Positions 37,447 through 46,738 are shown, counted from the stretch's first letter. The stretch: 64,000 bases of DNA from Anaerococcus prevotii DSM 20548 (GCF_000024105.1 NC_013171.1:1608501-1672500), one strand, 5' to 3'. Translations and numbers: made by a program. Notes: generated from the sequence alone by a model not told the origin.

Positions 37447-39392
37447 TAGCTTACCTTTGCTCCTGGCTTTAAGTCTTCTAGAGTTGATAGGAGGGATAGG
37501 TCATCATCAAAGTCTGCTGCAAGAAGCATGCCTTGAGATTCGATTCCACGCATCTTCCTTGGAGCGAGATTTCTTACGACGATTACATTTTTACCTAATA
37601 AATCTTCTGGAGCATACCATTTCTTGATACCAGAAACTATTGTTCTTGGCTCATCTTCTCCTATATCTACCTTAAAGACTAAGAGCTTGTCTGCATTCGG
37701 ATGTTCCTTAGCTTCTAGGATCTTACCTACAACTAGGTCGACTTTGGTGAAGTCTTCGAAGTCTATATATTCTTCCTTAGATTCTTCATCTTCCTTCTTA
37801 TTCTTATTAAGTCTTTTCTCTATAAGGGCACCATTTGCCTCATGAAGCTTAACAAGTTCCTTGTCTATGTCAAGTCTATCGAATAGATTAGCTCCCTTAC
37901 TTACCCTAGCTCCTTCTTCAAGAAGGCCAAACTCTCCTGCTGATTCAAAGCCCTTATTATCAGTGCCGATTTTTTCTAGGATTGTTGCTGTTGTGTTTTT
38001 CATAACTGGCTCGATTAGTTGGGCTACTATTCTGATAGTTTCAGCGAGATTGTATAAGACTCTGTCTAGTCTTTCTTTATTAGCTTCGTCACGACCCAAG
38101 ATCCATGGCTCAGTCTCGTCTACGTATTTGTTGGCACGACGAATTAGGGTCCAAACAGCTTCAAGGGCAGCGTTAAAGTTAAACTCATCCATTAGCTTGT
38201 TAAACTTAGTGTAAGTTTCTTCTGCAAGGGTGATGAGCTCATCATCAAAGCTATCTGATACTGTTCCCTTTCTTACTTCTCCTCCGTTATATTTAGCTAT
38301 CATTGATGTAGTTCTTGATACTAGGTTACCTAGGTCATTTACTAGGTCAGAATTATATCTTTCCATGTATTTTCTAGCTGAGAAGTTGCCGTCAGATCCA
38401 AAGTTAAACTCACGTAGCATGTAGAATTTAAGGGCATCTACCCCATAAAGGTCTACGAGTGGTTCTGGATACATGATATTTCCCTTGGACTTACTCATCT
38501 TGTCATTGTCAAAAAGAATCCAACCATGGGCAAATACCTTCTCTGGAAGTGGAAGATCTAGGGCCATTAGTAGGGCTGGCCAGATTATTGTATGAAATCT
38601 TACTATATCTTTTCCGATTAGATGAACTCCAGCAGGCCAGTATCTTTCAAATTTAGCCTTATCATCTCCATAGCCTATGGCAGATAAGTAGCATGATAGG
38701 GCATCAATCCAAACATAGACAACGTGTTCATTATCAAAAGGCACATCAACTCCCCAATCGAAGGAATTTCTTGTAACAGATAGGTCAGAAAGTCCCTTGT
38801 CGATGAAGTTGTTTAGCATTTCCTTTTGCCTAAATTGTGGCTCCAAGAATTCTGGATGTTCTTTGAAAAGCTCTTTCAATCTGTCTGTATATTTGGAAAG
38901 TCTAAAGAAATAAGTTTCTTCTTCTTGATATTCTACTTCCCTACCGCAATCTGGGCAGTGGCCATCTTCTAATTGAGACTCAGTCCAGAAGGTCTCACAA
39001 GGTGTACAATAATATCCCTTATATTCTCCCTTGTAGATATCTCCCTTCTCGTAAAGTTTGGTAAAGATTTCAGCGACATCCTTTTCGTGTTGGTCTTCGG
39101 TTGACCTAATGAAGGTATCGTAGTCGATTTCAAGCTTTTTCCAAAGCTCTTTTGTCTCTTCCGCTATGATATCGACAAACTTTTGAGGACTAGTACCAGC
39201 ATCTAGGGCTGTTCTCATGATCTTTTGTCCGTGTTCGTCTGTTCCTGTAGTTAAGTAGGCATCAAAGCCCTTTAAGTTTTTATATCTTTTGAGCACATCT
39301 GCTATGACTGATGTGTAAGTATTTCCGATATGCAAGTTTGAGTTTGGATAGTATATCGGTGTTGTAATGTAATAAGCTTTCTTCTCTGTCAT
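37446..39392 (-). CDS. metG: methionyl-tRNA synthetase
   Basis: A 648-residue class I synthetase. It contains TPIYYPNSNLHIGNTY (HIGH-type), a zinc knuckle with CTPC and CPDC (about residues 130-150), the KMSKS loop in DNDKMSKSKGN, and a C-terminal tRNA-binding OB domain (about 540-648) with KVDLVVGKILEAKEHPNADK. First gene of the four-gene operon. No T-box or other leader was seen upstream. Confidence 0.97.
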   Translation of the reverse strand: MTEKKAYYITTPIYYPNSNLHIGNTYTSVIADVLKRYKNLKGFDAYLTTGTDEHGQKIMRTALDAGTSPQKFVDIIAEETKELWKKLEIDYDTFIRSTEDQHEKDVAEIFTKLYEKGDIYKGEYKGYYCTPCETFWTESQLEDGHCPDCGREVEYQEEETYFFRLSKYTDRLKELFKEHPEFLEPQFRQKEMLNNFIDKGLSDLSVTRNSFDWGVDVPFDNEHVVYVWIDALSCYLSAIGYGDDKAKFERYWPAGVHLIGKDIVRFHTIIWPALLMALDLPLPEKVFAHGWILFDNDKMSKSKGNIMYPEPLVDLYGVDALKFYMLREFNFGSDGNFSARKYMERYNSDLVNDLGNLVSRTTSMIAKYNGGEVRKGTVSDSFDDELITLAEETYTKFNKLMDEFNFNAALEAVWTLIRRANKYVDETEPWILGRDEANKERLDRVLYNLAETIRIVAQLIEPVMKNTTATILEKIGTDNKGFESAGEFGLLEEGARVSKGANLFDRLDIDKELVKLHEANGALIEKRLNKNKKEDEESKEEYIDFEDFTKVDLVVGKILEAKEHPNADKLLVFKVDIGEDEPRTIVSGIKKWYAPEDLLGKNVIVVRNLAPRKMRGIESQGMLLAADFDDDLSLLSTLEDLKPGAKVS

Positions 39393-39484
39393 AATAGTCC
39401 TTTCTTAATCTTACGATTATACTAGCTTTATGATACTTCAAATCATGCCAAAAATCATTTTTAGAAATTAATATTGTAAAAAAC

Positions 39485-39513
39485 TTATCAAATTCATAAT
39501 TATCTGGTATAAT
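39485..39513 (+). promoter_or_regulatory. promoter of the amino-acid symporter
   Basis: TTATCA (39485-39490) and a TGG-extended TATAAT (39508-39513), 17 bases apart. A 7-bp inverted repeat AATACGA-N5-TCGTATT (39511-39529) overlaps the -10 and the start point and looks like an operator. Confidence 0.75.
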
Positions 39514-39575
39514 ACGACAATATCGTATTTATTAGAAAATATGTTTATATTTACATAAAAATAAAAGGAGGAAAA

Positions 39576-40955
39576 ATGGATTTTATTTTACGAGCAGCTG
39601 ACTTTATGTGGGCAAACGTTATAGGGTATGTGCTTTTGGCAGTAGGACTCTACTATTCTCTAAGGCTAGGCTTTCCACAATTTAGACATGCACGCTTAAT
39701 CAAAAAAGTTATCAAGAAGAATCTTAAGGCAAGCGACGGAGTAAGCGGATTCGCAGCCCTTGCCACAGCGGTAGGAGGACAGGTTGGAACAGGTTCTCTA
39801 GTAGGAGTGGCGACAGCCATAAGTCTAGGTGGACCTGGAGCGGTATTTTGGATGTGGATTACAGCGCTTTTGGGCATGGTAATCACATTTGCAGAAACTG
39901 TCCTAGGACAAATCTACAGGGTAAAGATCGAAGATGGGTCTTACAGGGGAGGACCAAGCTATTATGTGCAATTCGGTCTTAAATCTAGGTTTATGGGAAT
40001 AGTCACAGCTTTCTTTTACATCTTGGGAGTGGGTCTTTGTATAGCCTTTATGCAATCAAACTCAATAAGCCAAGCCTTTACAGGAGTTGTTGATCTAAAC
40101 CCAATTATTCCTGGAATCGCCGTTACCATAGCAGCCTTTATAATCACAATCGGTGGAGTTAAAAGACTTACTGACTTTTCGTCAAAAGTCGTTCCGGTAA
40201 TGGCCCTTGCTTATATCATAGTAGTTTTAGTAATTATAATTACTCATATCAGCAAATTCCCAGCTGTTTTAGGAATGATTTTTACAAGTGCCTTTAAGCC
40301 TCAGGCAGCCCTCGGTGGAATGGTAGGACATACTGTAATGGATGCCTTTAGACAAGGTGTTGCTAGAGGACTTTTCTCAAACGATGCTGGAAATGGTATA
40401 GCAGGTATCATGCATGCAGCAGCAGACGTAGACCACCCAGCAGAGCAAGGATTTCTTGGAATGTTTGGTACCTTCGTTACTACAATCATAATTTGCTCCC
40501 TATCAGCCTTCGCCCTACTTTTAACAGGAGTTGTGGGAAACCCTGATAGTGGTGTAGGAATAAACCTCGTCCAAGACGCCTTCCAAAGCATCTTGGGAGT
40601 TCCTGGCAGATGGCTAGTGTTTTTCGCCATGCTAATGTTTGGCTTTACAACACTAATAGCAGACCTATTCTATGGTGAGAGTAATGTAAGGCTAATCTTT
40701 AAGGACAAATACAAAATCCCTCTTTGGATCTATAGGATTATCGCCTTCATCATGTTTTTGGTGGCAACTCAAATGGACCTTGAGCTCGTTTGGGGCTTTA
40801 TAGATGTCTTTGTAGGAATAGTAGTCTTTATCAACGTTATAAGCTTATTCTTCCTATTTAAGGATGTAAAAGGAATCTTAGATGACTACCAAAATCAACT
40901 TAAAGAAGGAAAAGAAAATCCAGTTTGGAAAAGAGATAAAGAATATCATCTATAA
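39576..40955 (+). CDS. alanine/glycine:cation symporter family protein
   Basis: A 459-residue AGCS (DagA/AlsT) carrier with about ten or eleven membrane helices. It imports alanine or glycine with Na+ or H+. The family signature GFAALATAVGGQVGTGSLVGVATA is near residues 57-80, and FSNDAGNGIAGIMHAAADVDHPAEQG near 267. Monocistronic, with its own promoter, possible operator and terminator. Confidence 0.95.
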   Translation: MDFILRAADFMWANVIGYVLLAVGLYYSLRLGFPQFRHARLIKKVIKKNLKASDGVSGFAALATAVGGQVGTGSLVGVATAISLGGPGAVFWMWITALLGMVITFAETVLGQIYRVKIEDGSYRGGPSYYVQFGLKSRFMGIVTAFFYILGVGLCIAFMQSNSISQAFTGVVDLNPIIPGIAVTIAAFIITIGGVKRLTDFSSKVVPVMALAYIIVVLVIIITHISKFPAVLGMIFTSAFKPQAALGGMVGHTVMDAFRQGVARGLFSNDAGNGIAGIMHAAADVDHPAEQGFLGMFGTFVTTIIICSLSAFALLLTGVVGNPDSGVGINLVQDAFQSILGVPGRWLVFFAMLMFGFTTLIADLFYGESNVRLIFKDKYKIPLWIYRIIAFIMFLVATQMDLELVWGFIDVFVGIVVFINVISLFFLFKDVKGILDDYQNQLKEGKENPVWKRDKEYHL

Positions 40956-40961
40956 GCTAAG

Positions 40962-40991
40962 GCAGGCCCTATCTATGTGGGGCTTGCTTTT
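40962..40991 (+). terminator. terminator of the symporter gene
   Basis: GCAGGCCC pairs with GGGCTTGC, followed by TTTT. Its right arm overlaps the -35 of the tyrS promoter. Confidence 0.8.
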
Positions 40992-41012
40992 AACTTTAAG
41001 ACCGTGTATACT
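40984..41012 (+). promoter_or_regulatory. promoter of tyrS
   Basis: TTGCTT (40984-40989) and TATACT (41007-41012) with 17-base spacing. Transcription would begin near 41019 at the T-box leader. Confidence 0.75.
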
Positions 41013-41018
41013 GTATAC

Positions 41019-41168
41019 AGAATAAAACTTACAATGAAACCCAGTAGTTGTCCTTAGGGATAGCGAATTACACTTCATTTTGTTTAAGACCTGCCTAGAG
41101 TCTATCCTGGGCGCTGAGTATAAAAAAAGCTGGTACCGCATTAGTTGCGCTTTTATGCTCTTTTTTTG
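41019..41168 (+). promoter_or_regulatory. T-box riboswitch of tyrS (tyrosine)
   Basis: A leader with the T-box core GCTGGTACCGC (41129-41139), whose TGGT bulge fits a tRNA ending ACCA. An A7G/CT7 terminator stem (41122-41129, 41160-41167) follows. Stem I is only about 47 bases (AATGAA 41033-41038 to TTCATT 41074-41079). It holds AGTA on the 5' side, a GTTGTCC/GGATAGC helix with a TTAG loop, and GAAT-TAC-A on the 3' side, giving UAC (tyrosine) as specifier. Uncharged tRNA-Tyr would stop termination. Confidence 0.85.
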
Positions 41169-41200
41169 TACCTACTTTTAAGATATAGAAAGGATGTTAG

Positions 41201-42451
41201 ATGAAATTTACTTACGAAAAAGAATATGACAATGTCTTCGATGAGCTTGTAGATCGTGGCTACTACGAACAAGCAACCAACGAGGAAGAACTTAAGAAAT
41301 TACTAAAGGAAGAATCAGTTAAATTCTACTGTGGCTTCGATGCTACAGCAGATTCTCTAACCGTGGGCCATCTTATCCAAATTATGGTAATGATGCGTAT
41401 GCAAAACTACGGCCACAGACCTGTTGCCCTTCTTGGTGGAGGAACTACCCTAATAGGAGACCCTTCAGGTAGGAGCGATATGAGAAAGGTCATGACAGAA
41501 GAGATGATCGATCACAATGCAGAATGCTTCTACAATCAATTCCAAAGATTCTTAGACTTCTCCGAAGGCGGAGCGACTATGCTAAACAACAAAGACTGGC
41601 TCCTTGACCTAAACTTCGTTGAGTTTTTAAGAGATGTGGGAAGCGAGTTCTTGGTTAATGAAATGATCAAAAAAGACGCCTACAAAAACAGAATGGCTGC
41701 AGGTGGTTTAACATTTTTCGAATTCTCCTACATGCTACTTCAATCTTACGACTTCCTTAAGATGTACAGGGAAGATGGGGTAAAGCTTGAAATGGGTGGA
41801 TCTGACCAATGGTCCAACATCATAGGCGGAGTTGACCTAATCAAAAAGCACGAAAACGGCCAAGCTTACGGCATGACCTTCTCCCTCCTTACAACTGCAG
41901 ATGGAGTGAAAATGGGTAAATCTCAAAAGGGAGCTGTTTGGCTAGATGAAAAGAAGACCAGCCCTTACGAAATGTACCAATACATGAGAAATGTGGATGA
42001 TAGGGACGTGGAGAAATTCCTCCTCCAACTTACCTTCCTTCCAACAGAAGAATGCAGGAAGCTAGGCTCTGCGAAAGATGCAGCTGAAATCAACAAGGCC
42101 AAAGAAATTCTAGCCTACGAGGTAGTAAAACTCGTTCATGGCAAGGAAAAGGCAGATGAGGCAATAGCAGCAGCCAAGGCCCTCTTTACCGGAAAAGGCG
42201 ACGAAAGCGCAATGCCAACAACTCAAATTGCAAAATCAGACCTACCAAAGGGACTTCTAATCCTAATGACTGAAACAGGTCTAACCAAATCAAATGGTGA
42301 AGCAAGAAGAATCATCAAGCAAGGTGGAGTTTCCATCAATGATGAGAAAGTAGCCGATCCAAGTATAGAAGTTACAGAAGACCTCTTCGAAGACGGAAGA
42401 ATAATAATCAAAAAAGGTAAGAAAAACTTCCACAAAGTAGAACTTATCTAG
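41201..42451 (+). CDS. tyrS: tyrosyl-tRNA synthetase
   Basis: A 416-residue class Ic synthetase. It has CGFDATADSLTVGHLIQ, where TVGH replaces the more usual HxGH, GDPSGRSDMR, GSDQWSNIIGGVDL and the KMGKS loop. A C-terminal S4 RNA-binding domain (about 350-416) contains GEARRIIKQGGVSIND. ATG with AAAGGA upstream. Controlled by the tyrosine T-box in front. Confidence 0.97.
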   Translation: MKFTYEKEYDNVFDELVDRGYYEQATNEEELKKLLKEESVKFYCGFDATADSLTVGHLIQIMVMMRMQNYGHRPVALLGGGTTLIGDPSGRSDMRKVMTEEMIDHNAECFYNQFQRFLDFSEGGATMLNNKDWLLDLNFVEFLRDVGSEFLVNEMIKKDAYKNRMAAGGLTFFEFSYMLLQSYDFLKMYREDGVKLEMGGSDQWSNIIGGVDLIKKHENGQAYGMTFSLLTTADGVKMGKSQKGAVWLDEKKTSPYEMYQYMRNVDDRDVEKFLLQLTFLPTEECRKLGSAKDAAEINKAKEILAYEVVKLVHGKEKADEAIAAAKALFTGKGDESAMPTTQIAKSDLPKGLLILMTETGLTKSNGEARRIIKQGGVSINDEKVADPSIEVTEDLFEDGRIIIKKGKKNFHKVELI

Positions 42452-42456
42452 ATAAG

Positions 42457-42480
42457 AGCAGGCCTTGGGTCTGCTTTTTT
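42457..42480 (+). terminator. terminator of tyrS
   Basis: AGCAGGCC/GGTCTGCT hairpin (with G-U) followed by T6. Confidence 0.8.
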
Positions 42481-42519
42481 AATAAGATAAGTACTAGAAT
42501 ATTTAACAAAAGGATAAAA

Positions 42520-43131
42520 ATGACAGAAAAAGAAAAGATGCTAAAAGGCTTACTCTATGATGCAAATTATAACAAAGAGCTCTTGGCTGATAGATTAAAG
42601 GCCAAGGACCTTTGCTTTAAATACAATACGACTCTTCCCTCAGATGAGGAAAGCTTAAGAAAAATCATCGGTGAACTTAAGATTAAAACTAAGGGAAATT
42701 TCTTCCTTACCCCTCCCTTTTATTGTGACTATGGCTACAATATATCTGTGGGAGAGAATTTCTATGCCAATCATAATCTCATTATACTTGACGGAAACAG
42801 AGTAAGTTTTGGCGATAATGTATTTATCGCTCCTTCCTGCACCTTTTCTACAGCAGGCCATCCTCTCGACAAGGAAAGAAGAAATAAAGGCCTCGAATAC
42901 GCCCACCCTATCACAGTAGGCGATGATGTGTGGTTTGGGGCAAATGTCACAGTCCTTCCTGGAGTTAAGATTGGTTCCAATGTAGTTATAGGAGCAGGAA
43001 GCCTTGTAAATAAAGACATCTCAGATAACTCTCTAGCCTTTGGCAATCCTTGCAAAGTAGTTAGGAAAATTACAGAGAAAGACATTGAGAATCTCTGGGA
43101 ATATAAGGAAAATCATGATTTGGAAGAATAA
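42520..43131 (+). CDS. sugar O-acetyltransferase (maltose/galactoside type)
   Basis: A 203-residue hexapeptide-repeat acetyltransferase of the Maa/LacA/NodL group. An N-terminal Mac domain (EKEKMLKGLLYDANYNKELL) is followed by left-handed beta-helix repeats. The catalytic His is in STAGHPLD, and VWFGANVTVLPGVKIG is the family signature. It transfers acetyl from acetyl-CoA to a sugar hydroxyl. AAAGGA lies seven bases ahead of the ATG. No sugar operon adjoins it. Confidence 0.94.
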   Translation: MTEKEKMLKGLLYDANYNKELLADRLKAKDLCFKYNTTLPSDEESLRKIIGELKIKTKGNFFLTPPFYCDYGYNISVGENFYANHNLIILDGNRVSFGDNVFIAPSCTFSTAGHPLDKERRNKGLEYAHPITVGDDVWFGANVTVLPGVKIGSNVVIGAGSLVNKDISDNSLAFGNPCKVVRKITEKDIENLWEYKENHDLEE

Positions 43132-43184
43132 TTTTTCAAAAGAAAAATAGAATCATAATTATTTCGACATTTTATGAAATATAC

Positions 43185-43554
43185 GAGTAGCTTCGCCTGC
43201 TCTCAGACTGTAGACAAAATCAAAATCACCCTTATTTCGACCAGGTAAATAGCCATTGAATTGGCTATTTACCCCTCTGACTAGTGCGAAAGCACGGAAA
43301 AGTTACTAAGTAACGAGTCAGAGTACGGAGTGAGTGGAGAAATCTAATGAGATCTCTCCGTGCGTTCGTTTCACTCTCACTAAAACATATCGCAACATAT
43401 TAGTATATATGTCAATTTTTAAGTTTTAGGGTTAAATGTGCCAGTTAAGGCACATTTAACTAGTCGAGATAAGGGTAACTTAACGATAAAATAAATTTCG
43501 ATTAAAGTTAGTTGTCTACACTCTAAGAGTAGCTTCGGCTGCTCTTTTTTTTTT
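43185..43554 (+). ncRNA. candidate structured RNA or palindromic mobile element
   Basis: A non-coding, almost fully paired segment. Terminal 33-base imperfect inverted repeats (43185-43217, 43512-43544) include GTAGACAA/TTGTCTAC. Inside them are a 14-bp helix ACCCTTATTTCGAC/GTCGAGATAAGGGT (43228-43241, 43463-43476), a perfect 12-bp hairpin (43244-43273), and a three-way junction closed by CTCTGACT/AGTCAGAG (43275-43323) holding a GAAA tetraloop. ACGGAG/CTCCGT (43325-43361), CTAAAAC/GTTTTAG (43380-43429) and a second perfect 12-bp hairpin (43431-43460) follow. The 3' end is GAGTAGC-TTCG-GCTGCTC with ten Ts, a strong terminator. No promoter is obvious. A miniature transposon is the main alternative. 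Confidence 0.55.
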
Positions 43555-43564
43555 GCATTTATAG

Positions 43565-43673
43565 TTAGATTAATATCTAATATAGGTCTATTGATATTAG
43601 ATAATAATTGATCTATAATTAAATTAATCAAATTTATTTCTAATCTATTTATTAAACTTAGATATAAATCTAA
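43565..43673 (+). promoter_or_regulatory. palindromic operators of the ArsR-type regulator operon
   Basis: Two sites have identical arms and spacing, TTAGAT-N4-ATCTAA, at 43565-43580 and 43658-43673. The second lies 14 bases before the ATG, overlapping the approach to AAAGGAG. A looser TTAGAT-N8-ATCTAT lies between them (43597-43616). The pattern suits a dimeric winged-helix repressor binding its own promoter. Confidence 0.7.
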
Positions 43674-43686
43674 TAAAGGAGTCAGT

Positions 43687-44886
43687 ATGAAAGAAAATCC
43701 AAACAAATTTAAGCTAATAAAAAAACCCCTTCTGATAAATGAAGCAGGGCTTGTGATCTATTATTATACAAATTGGCTAGCCGCCTCAAACAAAAACCAA
43801 TACAGCTTTGACGCTTCCTGTCCCGGCTTTTCTTTTTCAAAAGATTGGCTTCTAATGTCTATCGAGGATGTCTTTGGTTTCGAGAAGGCTTATGTCGATT
43901 TTGTAAAGAAGGTTAAGGCTGAGTCTTTTCCCTACTTGGAAGACTTCTTCACCGAAGAAAATAAAGATATACTAAATCTTTTTTATATTTTTACCGAAAA
44001 TGACGAAAATTATCTGCCCTTTTTTGCAGGGATCTTCCAAAATCTCAATATTTTTGACCTGGAAGATTTGACTTATGAATGTTTTAAGGAAGTCTATGAC
44101 TTTCGCTTCCTAAGATATATGGGAATTGAAATAAGTGATGAAAATCATAAGGATCTAAAGAGTCTAATCGATTCTAAAAAGAAGATTCTTAAAAGAGATT
44201 TCCCATATCTTTTGTCTAAGCTTCCATATAAGGATGAGCTTTCTATGGATCTTGTGAGATCTTTTACCAATACTAGGTCCATCTACGATAGGCTCCTTCC
44301 TCTGCTTGATAAGCTTTGCGAGATAATAAAGGAAAATATCCCCTTAATTAAGAGTGATCTTAATAAGCATTTGGACCATCTAGCAGAAGATGACTTCAAG
44401 CTTATAAGAGATCTCAGTGATCAAGTGGGTATAAATCCTCTTCTAAAAAAAATAGAATCTCCCCTTAATGTTTATAGTCTTATCATGGCTCCTAATATGG
44501 AAATGATTCAATATATGTCAGAAGATATGGACTTTGCCTTTATAAAGTTTGGTATATTTGCAGATAAGGAGAAAAAGAATGTAGGGAAGTTAAAACTCTT
44601 AAGCCAGTACCTTAAGGTTTTGGGAGATCCTACTAGGATTGACATCTTGGATTTGCTTATGGAAAAGTCCTACTATTCTAAGGAGCTTTCCGACAAGCTT
44701 TTCATTACTCCTGCCACCCTCTCCTACCATCTAAGTCAACTCCATGTTTGTGGCTTTGTAGGTGCTTACATCGAAGGCAGGAGGACTTATTACTATTTGA
44801 GAAAGCCTGGCTTTAAGAAAATTATAGATGACCTTAATGATTTTTGTAAAAATATAAGGGAGGAAAATCATGAAAGTAAGGAATGA
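43687..44886 (+). CDS. ArsR-type winged-helix regulator with large N-terminal domain
   Basis: A 399-residue regulator. The last 90 residues are an ArsR winged helix (LKVLGDPTRIDILDLLMEKS, then ELSDKLFITPATLSYHLSQL and the wing EGRRTYYYL). The first 300 residues are a helical domain of unknown type, probably the ligand sensor. No ArsR-type metal cysteines are seen. It is the first gene of an operon with two ABC exporter halves and overlaps the next gene by 17 bases, so it probably controls the exporter through the TTAGAT palindromes. Confidence 0.85.
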   Translation: MKENPNKFKLIKKPLLINEAGLVIYYYTNWLAASNKNQYSFDASCPGFSFSKDWLLMSIEDVFGFEKAYVDFVKKVKAESFPYLEDFFTEENKDILNLFYIFTENDENYLPFFAGIFQNLNIFDLEDLTYECFKEVYDFRFLRYMGIEISDENHKDLKSLIDSKKKILKRDFPYLLSKLPYKDELSMDLVRSFTNTRSIYDRLLPLLDKLCEIIKENIPLIKSDLNKHLDHLAEDDFKLIRDLSDQVGINPLLKKIESPLNVYSLIMAPNMEMIQYMSEDMDFAFIKFGIFADKEKKNVGKLKLLSQYLKVLGDPTRIDILDLLMEKSYYSKELSDKLFITPATLSYHLSQLHVCGFVGAYIEGRRTYYYLRKPGFKKIIDDLNDFCKNIREENHESKE

Positions 44887-46738
44887 AAATCTGAGAGAAA
44901 ATCTCGCCCAAAATCTCGATTCAGAAGAGAAGATAAAAGCCTATTTGAGGGCAAATAACTTATCTAATTTCAAGCTTTTACGTATTGCCTATAGCCCCTT
45001 TAGGGATAATTTAAAGATAAAACTTTCCTTGTTGATTTATCCCTTTGTAAATGGACTGATACCTATCTTACAAGCCTTTATCATGTACTTTTTGGTAGGG
45101 CTTATAAGTAAGGGGACGGACCTTAGGACTATGATCCTTGTAATCACAGCCTATAGCCTTATAATTTTCGCCTTTTCCTTGATTTCTAAGCAAATCGAAC
45201 GTAGAACTTTTCCGACCTATATGGATACTAGGCTTAATTTCTTTGTAAGGGCTGCAGGAAGTATTATGAAGATGGATTATGGTCTTGGGGAAAATTCCCT
45301 CTTTATGGGAGAATTTACCAGGGGCTTTGAGCCATTTTCAAATAATAGCCAAGGGCTTGAGGGAATCTATCATGATATGTATCCACTCCTTTCAAGTATG
45401 GTTTCTTTTGTGGTAATTTCAGTAATTATGGCAAAGCTTAATCCCCTAATCTGTATTTTCGCCCTAATTTCCATCCTAATCCAACTTTTAATTAGAAATT
45501 ATACTGATAAATACAGGCACGAGCATACAGGAGAGCTTAACAAGGTAAGAAGAAAAACTGCTTCCTTTTATAGCGAGGCAAGCGATTTTCGTTTTGCCAA
45601 GGATATTAGGATTTTCTCCTTCAAGGAAAGATTTATTGAAGGCTTTAAGCCCCTAGTAGCTGATGTAGTAAGAATCTCTAGAGTTTTCATCAAGCCTGAG
45701 ATATTCTTATCTCCTATCCTTGCCATAGCCCTTGTTGGGATAGAGGCTATTTGTTTTTATTTCTTGACAGGAAAAATCATAACTCATGAGATAAGTCTAA
45801 AGGACCTTACCCTAATGATTACTTCTGTTGCAATCTTAAGCAGAGTCTCCCTTGCCCTTGTAACAAACCTTGCCCAAACTAGGGCCAATCTCATGTATGT
45901 AGGAGACGGCTTTGATATGATAAGAGATGACCTAGAATCAACTTGTGGAAATAAGAAGATTACAGGCTCTATGGCAATAGAATTTAAAAATGTGTCCTTT
46001 TCTTACCCTCTTTCTAGTAAAAAGGTCCTAGATGATCTCTCCTTTACTATAAAAGAAAGAGAGAAAGTCGCCATAGTTGGGGTAAATGGAGCTGGCAAAT
46101 CTACCATAGTTTCCTTAATCCTAGGTCTATATAAGCCGACTCAAGGGGAGATTTTAATAAATGGAATAAATGCCAATGAGCTTGACCTTAAGGAAAGATT
46201 TAAGGCCTTTGCTACAGTCCTTCAAAATGTAGAGCCTCTTTCTGTATCTATAGCAGAAAATGTGGCAGGGACTTGTAAGAATATCGATAGGGAAAAAGTA
46301 ATAGAAGCAATAAATAAGGCGGGCCTTTCCTACAAGCTCGACCAGCTTCCTAAGGGGATAGATACACAAATGACTAGAAATATCTACGAGGATGGAACGC
46401 TTTTTTCTGGAGGAGAAAACCAAAAGCTTGCCATAGCTCGTGCTATTTATAGGACAGATGCCAAAGCTCTTATCATGGATGAGCCAACAGCTGCCCTTGA
46501 CGCCTTGGCTGAGGAGAAGATTTATAAGGATCTAGAAAATATAAGTCAAGGAAAGACTCTGATTTTTATCTCCCACAGGCTAGCTTCAACCAGGTTTTGC
46601 GATAAAATCATGCTTCTTGATGGCGGAAAGATAAGAGAGATGGGAAGTCACGAGGAGCTCTTAGCTAAAAACGGTCTCTATAAAGAAATGTACGAATCCC
46701 AAAGAAAATACTATAAGGAGGAAGATAATGAAAAATAA
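44870..46738 (+). CDS. ABC exporter half-transporter (catalytic partner)
   Basis: A 622-residue membrane-ATPase fusion. The membrane domain covers about residues 40-340, with a short cytoplasmic N-terminus, and the nucleotide-binding domain follows. Walker A is GVNGAGKST, the signature FSGGENQKLAIARA, Walker B ALIMDEP and the H-loop SHRLAS. All nucleotide-site motifs look competent. It pairs with the next gene (11-base overlap) as a heterodimeric type IV exporter. Substrate unknown. The ATG follows GGGAGG. Confidence 0.92.
   Translation: MKVRNENLRENLAQNLDSEEKIKAYLRANNLSNFKLLRIAYSPFRDNLKIKLSLLIYPFVNGLIPILQAFIMYFLVGLISKGTDLRTMILVITAYSLIIFAFSLISKQIERRTFPTYMDTRLNFFVRAAGSIMKMDYGLGENSLFMGEFTRGFEPFSNNSQGLEGIYHDMYPLLSSMVSFVVISVIMAKLNPLICIFALISILIQLLIRNYTDKYRHEHTGELNKVRRKTASFYSEASDFRFAKDIRIFSFKERFIEGFKPLVADVVRISRVFIKPEIFLSPILAIALVGIEAICFYFLTGKIITHEISLKDLTLMITSVAILSRVSLALVTNLAQTRANLMYVGDGFDMIRDDLESTCGNKKITGSMAIEFKNVSFSYPLSSKKVLDDLSFTIKEREKVAIVGVNGAGKSTIVSLILGLYKPTQGEILINGINANELDLKERFKAFATVLQNVEPLSVSIAENVAGTCKNIDREKVIEAINKAGLSYKLDQLPKGIDTQMTRNIYEDGTLFSGGENQKLAIARAIYRTDAKALIMDEPTAALDALAEEKIYKDLENISQGKTLIFISHRLASTRFCDKIMLLDGGKIREMGSHEELLAKNGLYKEMYESQRKYYKEEDNEK

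Noticed and set aside
40950-41141. 63-residue minus-strand frame across the tyrS leader
   Set aside because: It is antisense to the T-box RNA and symporter terminator; no ribosome site.
43419-43706. 95-residue minus-strand frame before the ArsR-type gene
   Set aside because: Made largely of the AT-rich operator region read backwards (LIN/DIN repeats); no start signals.
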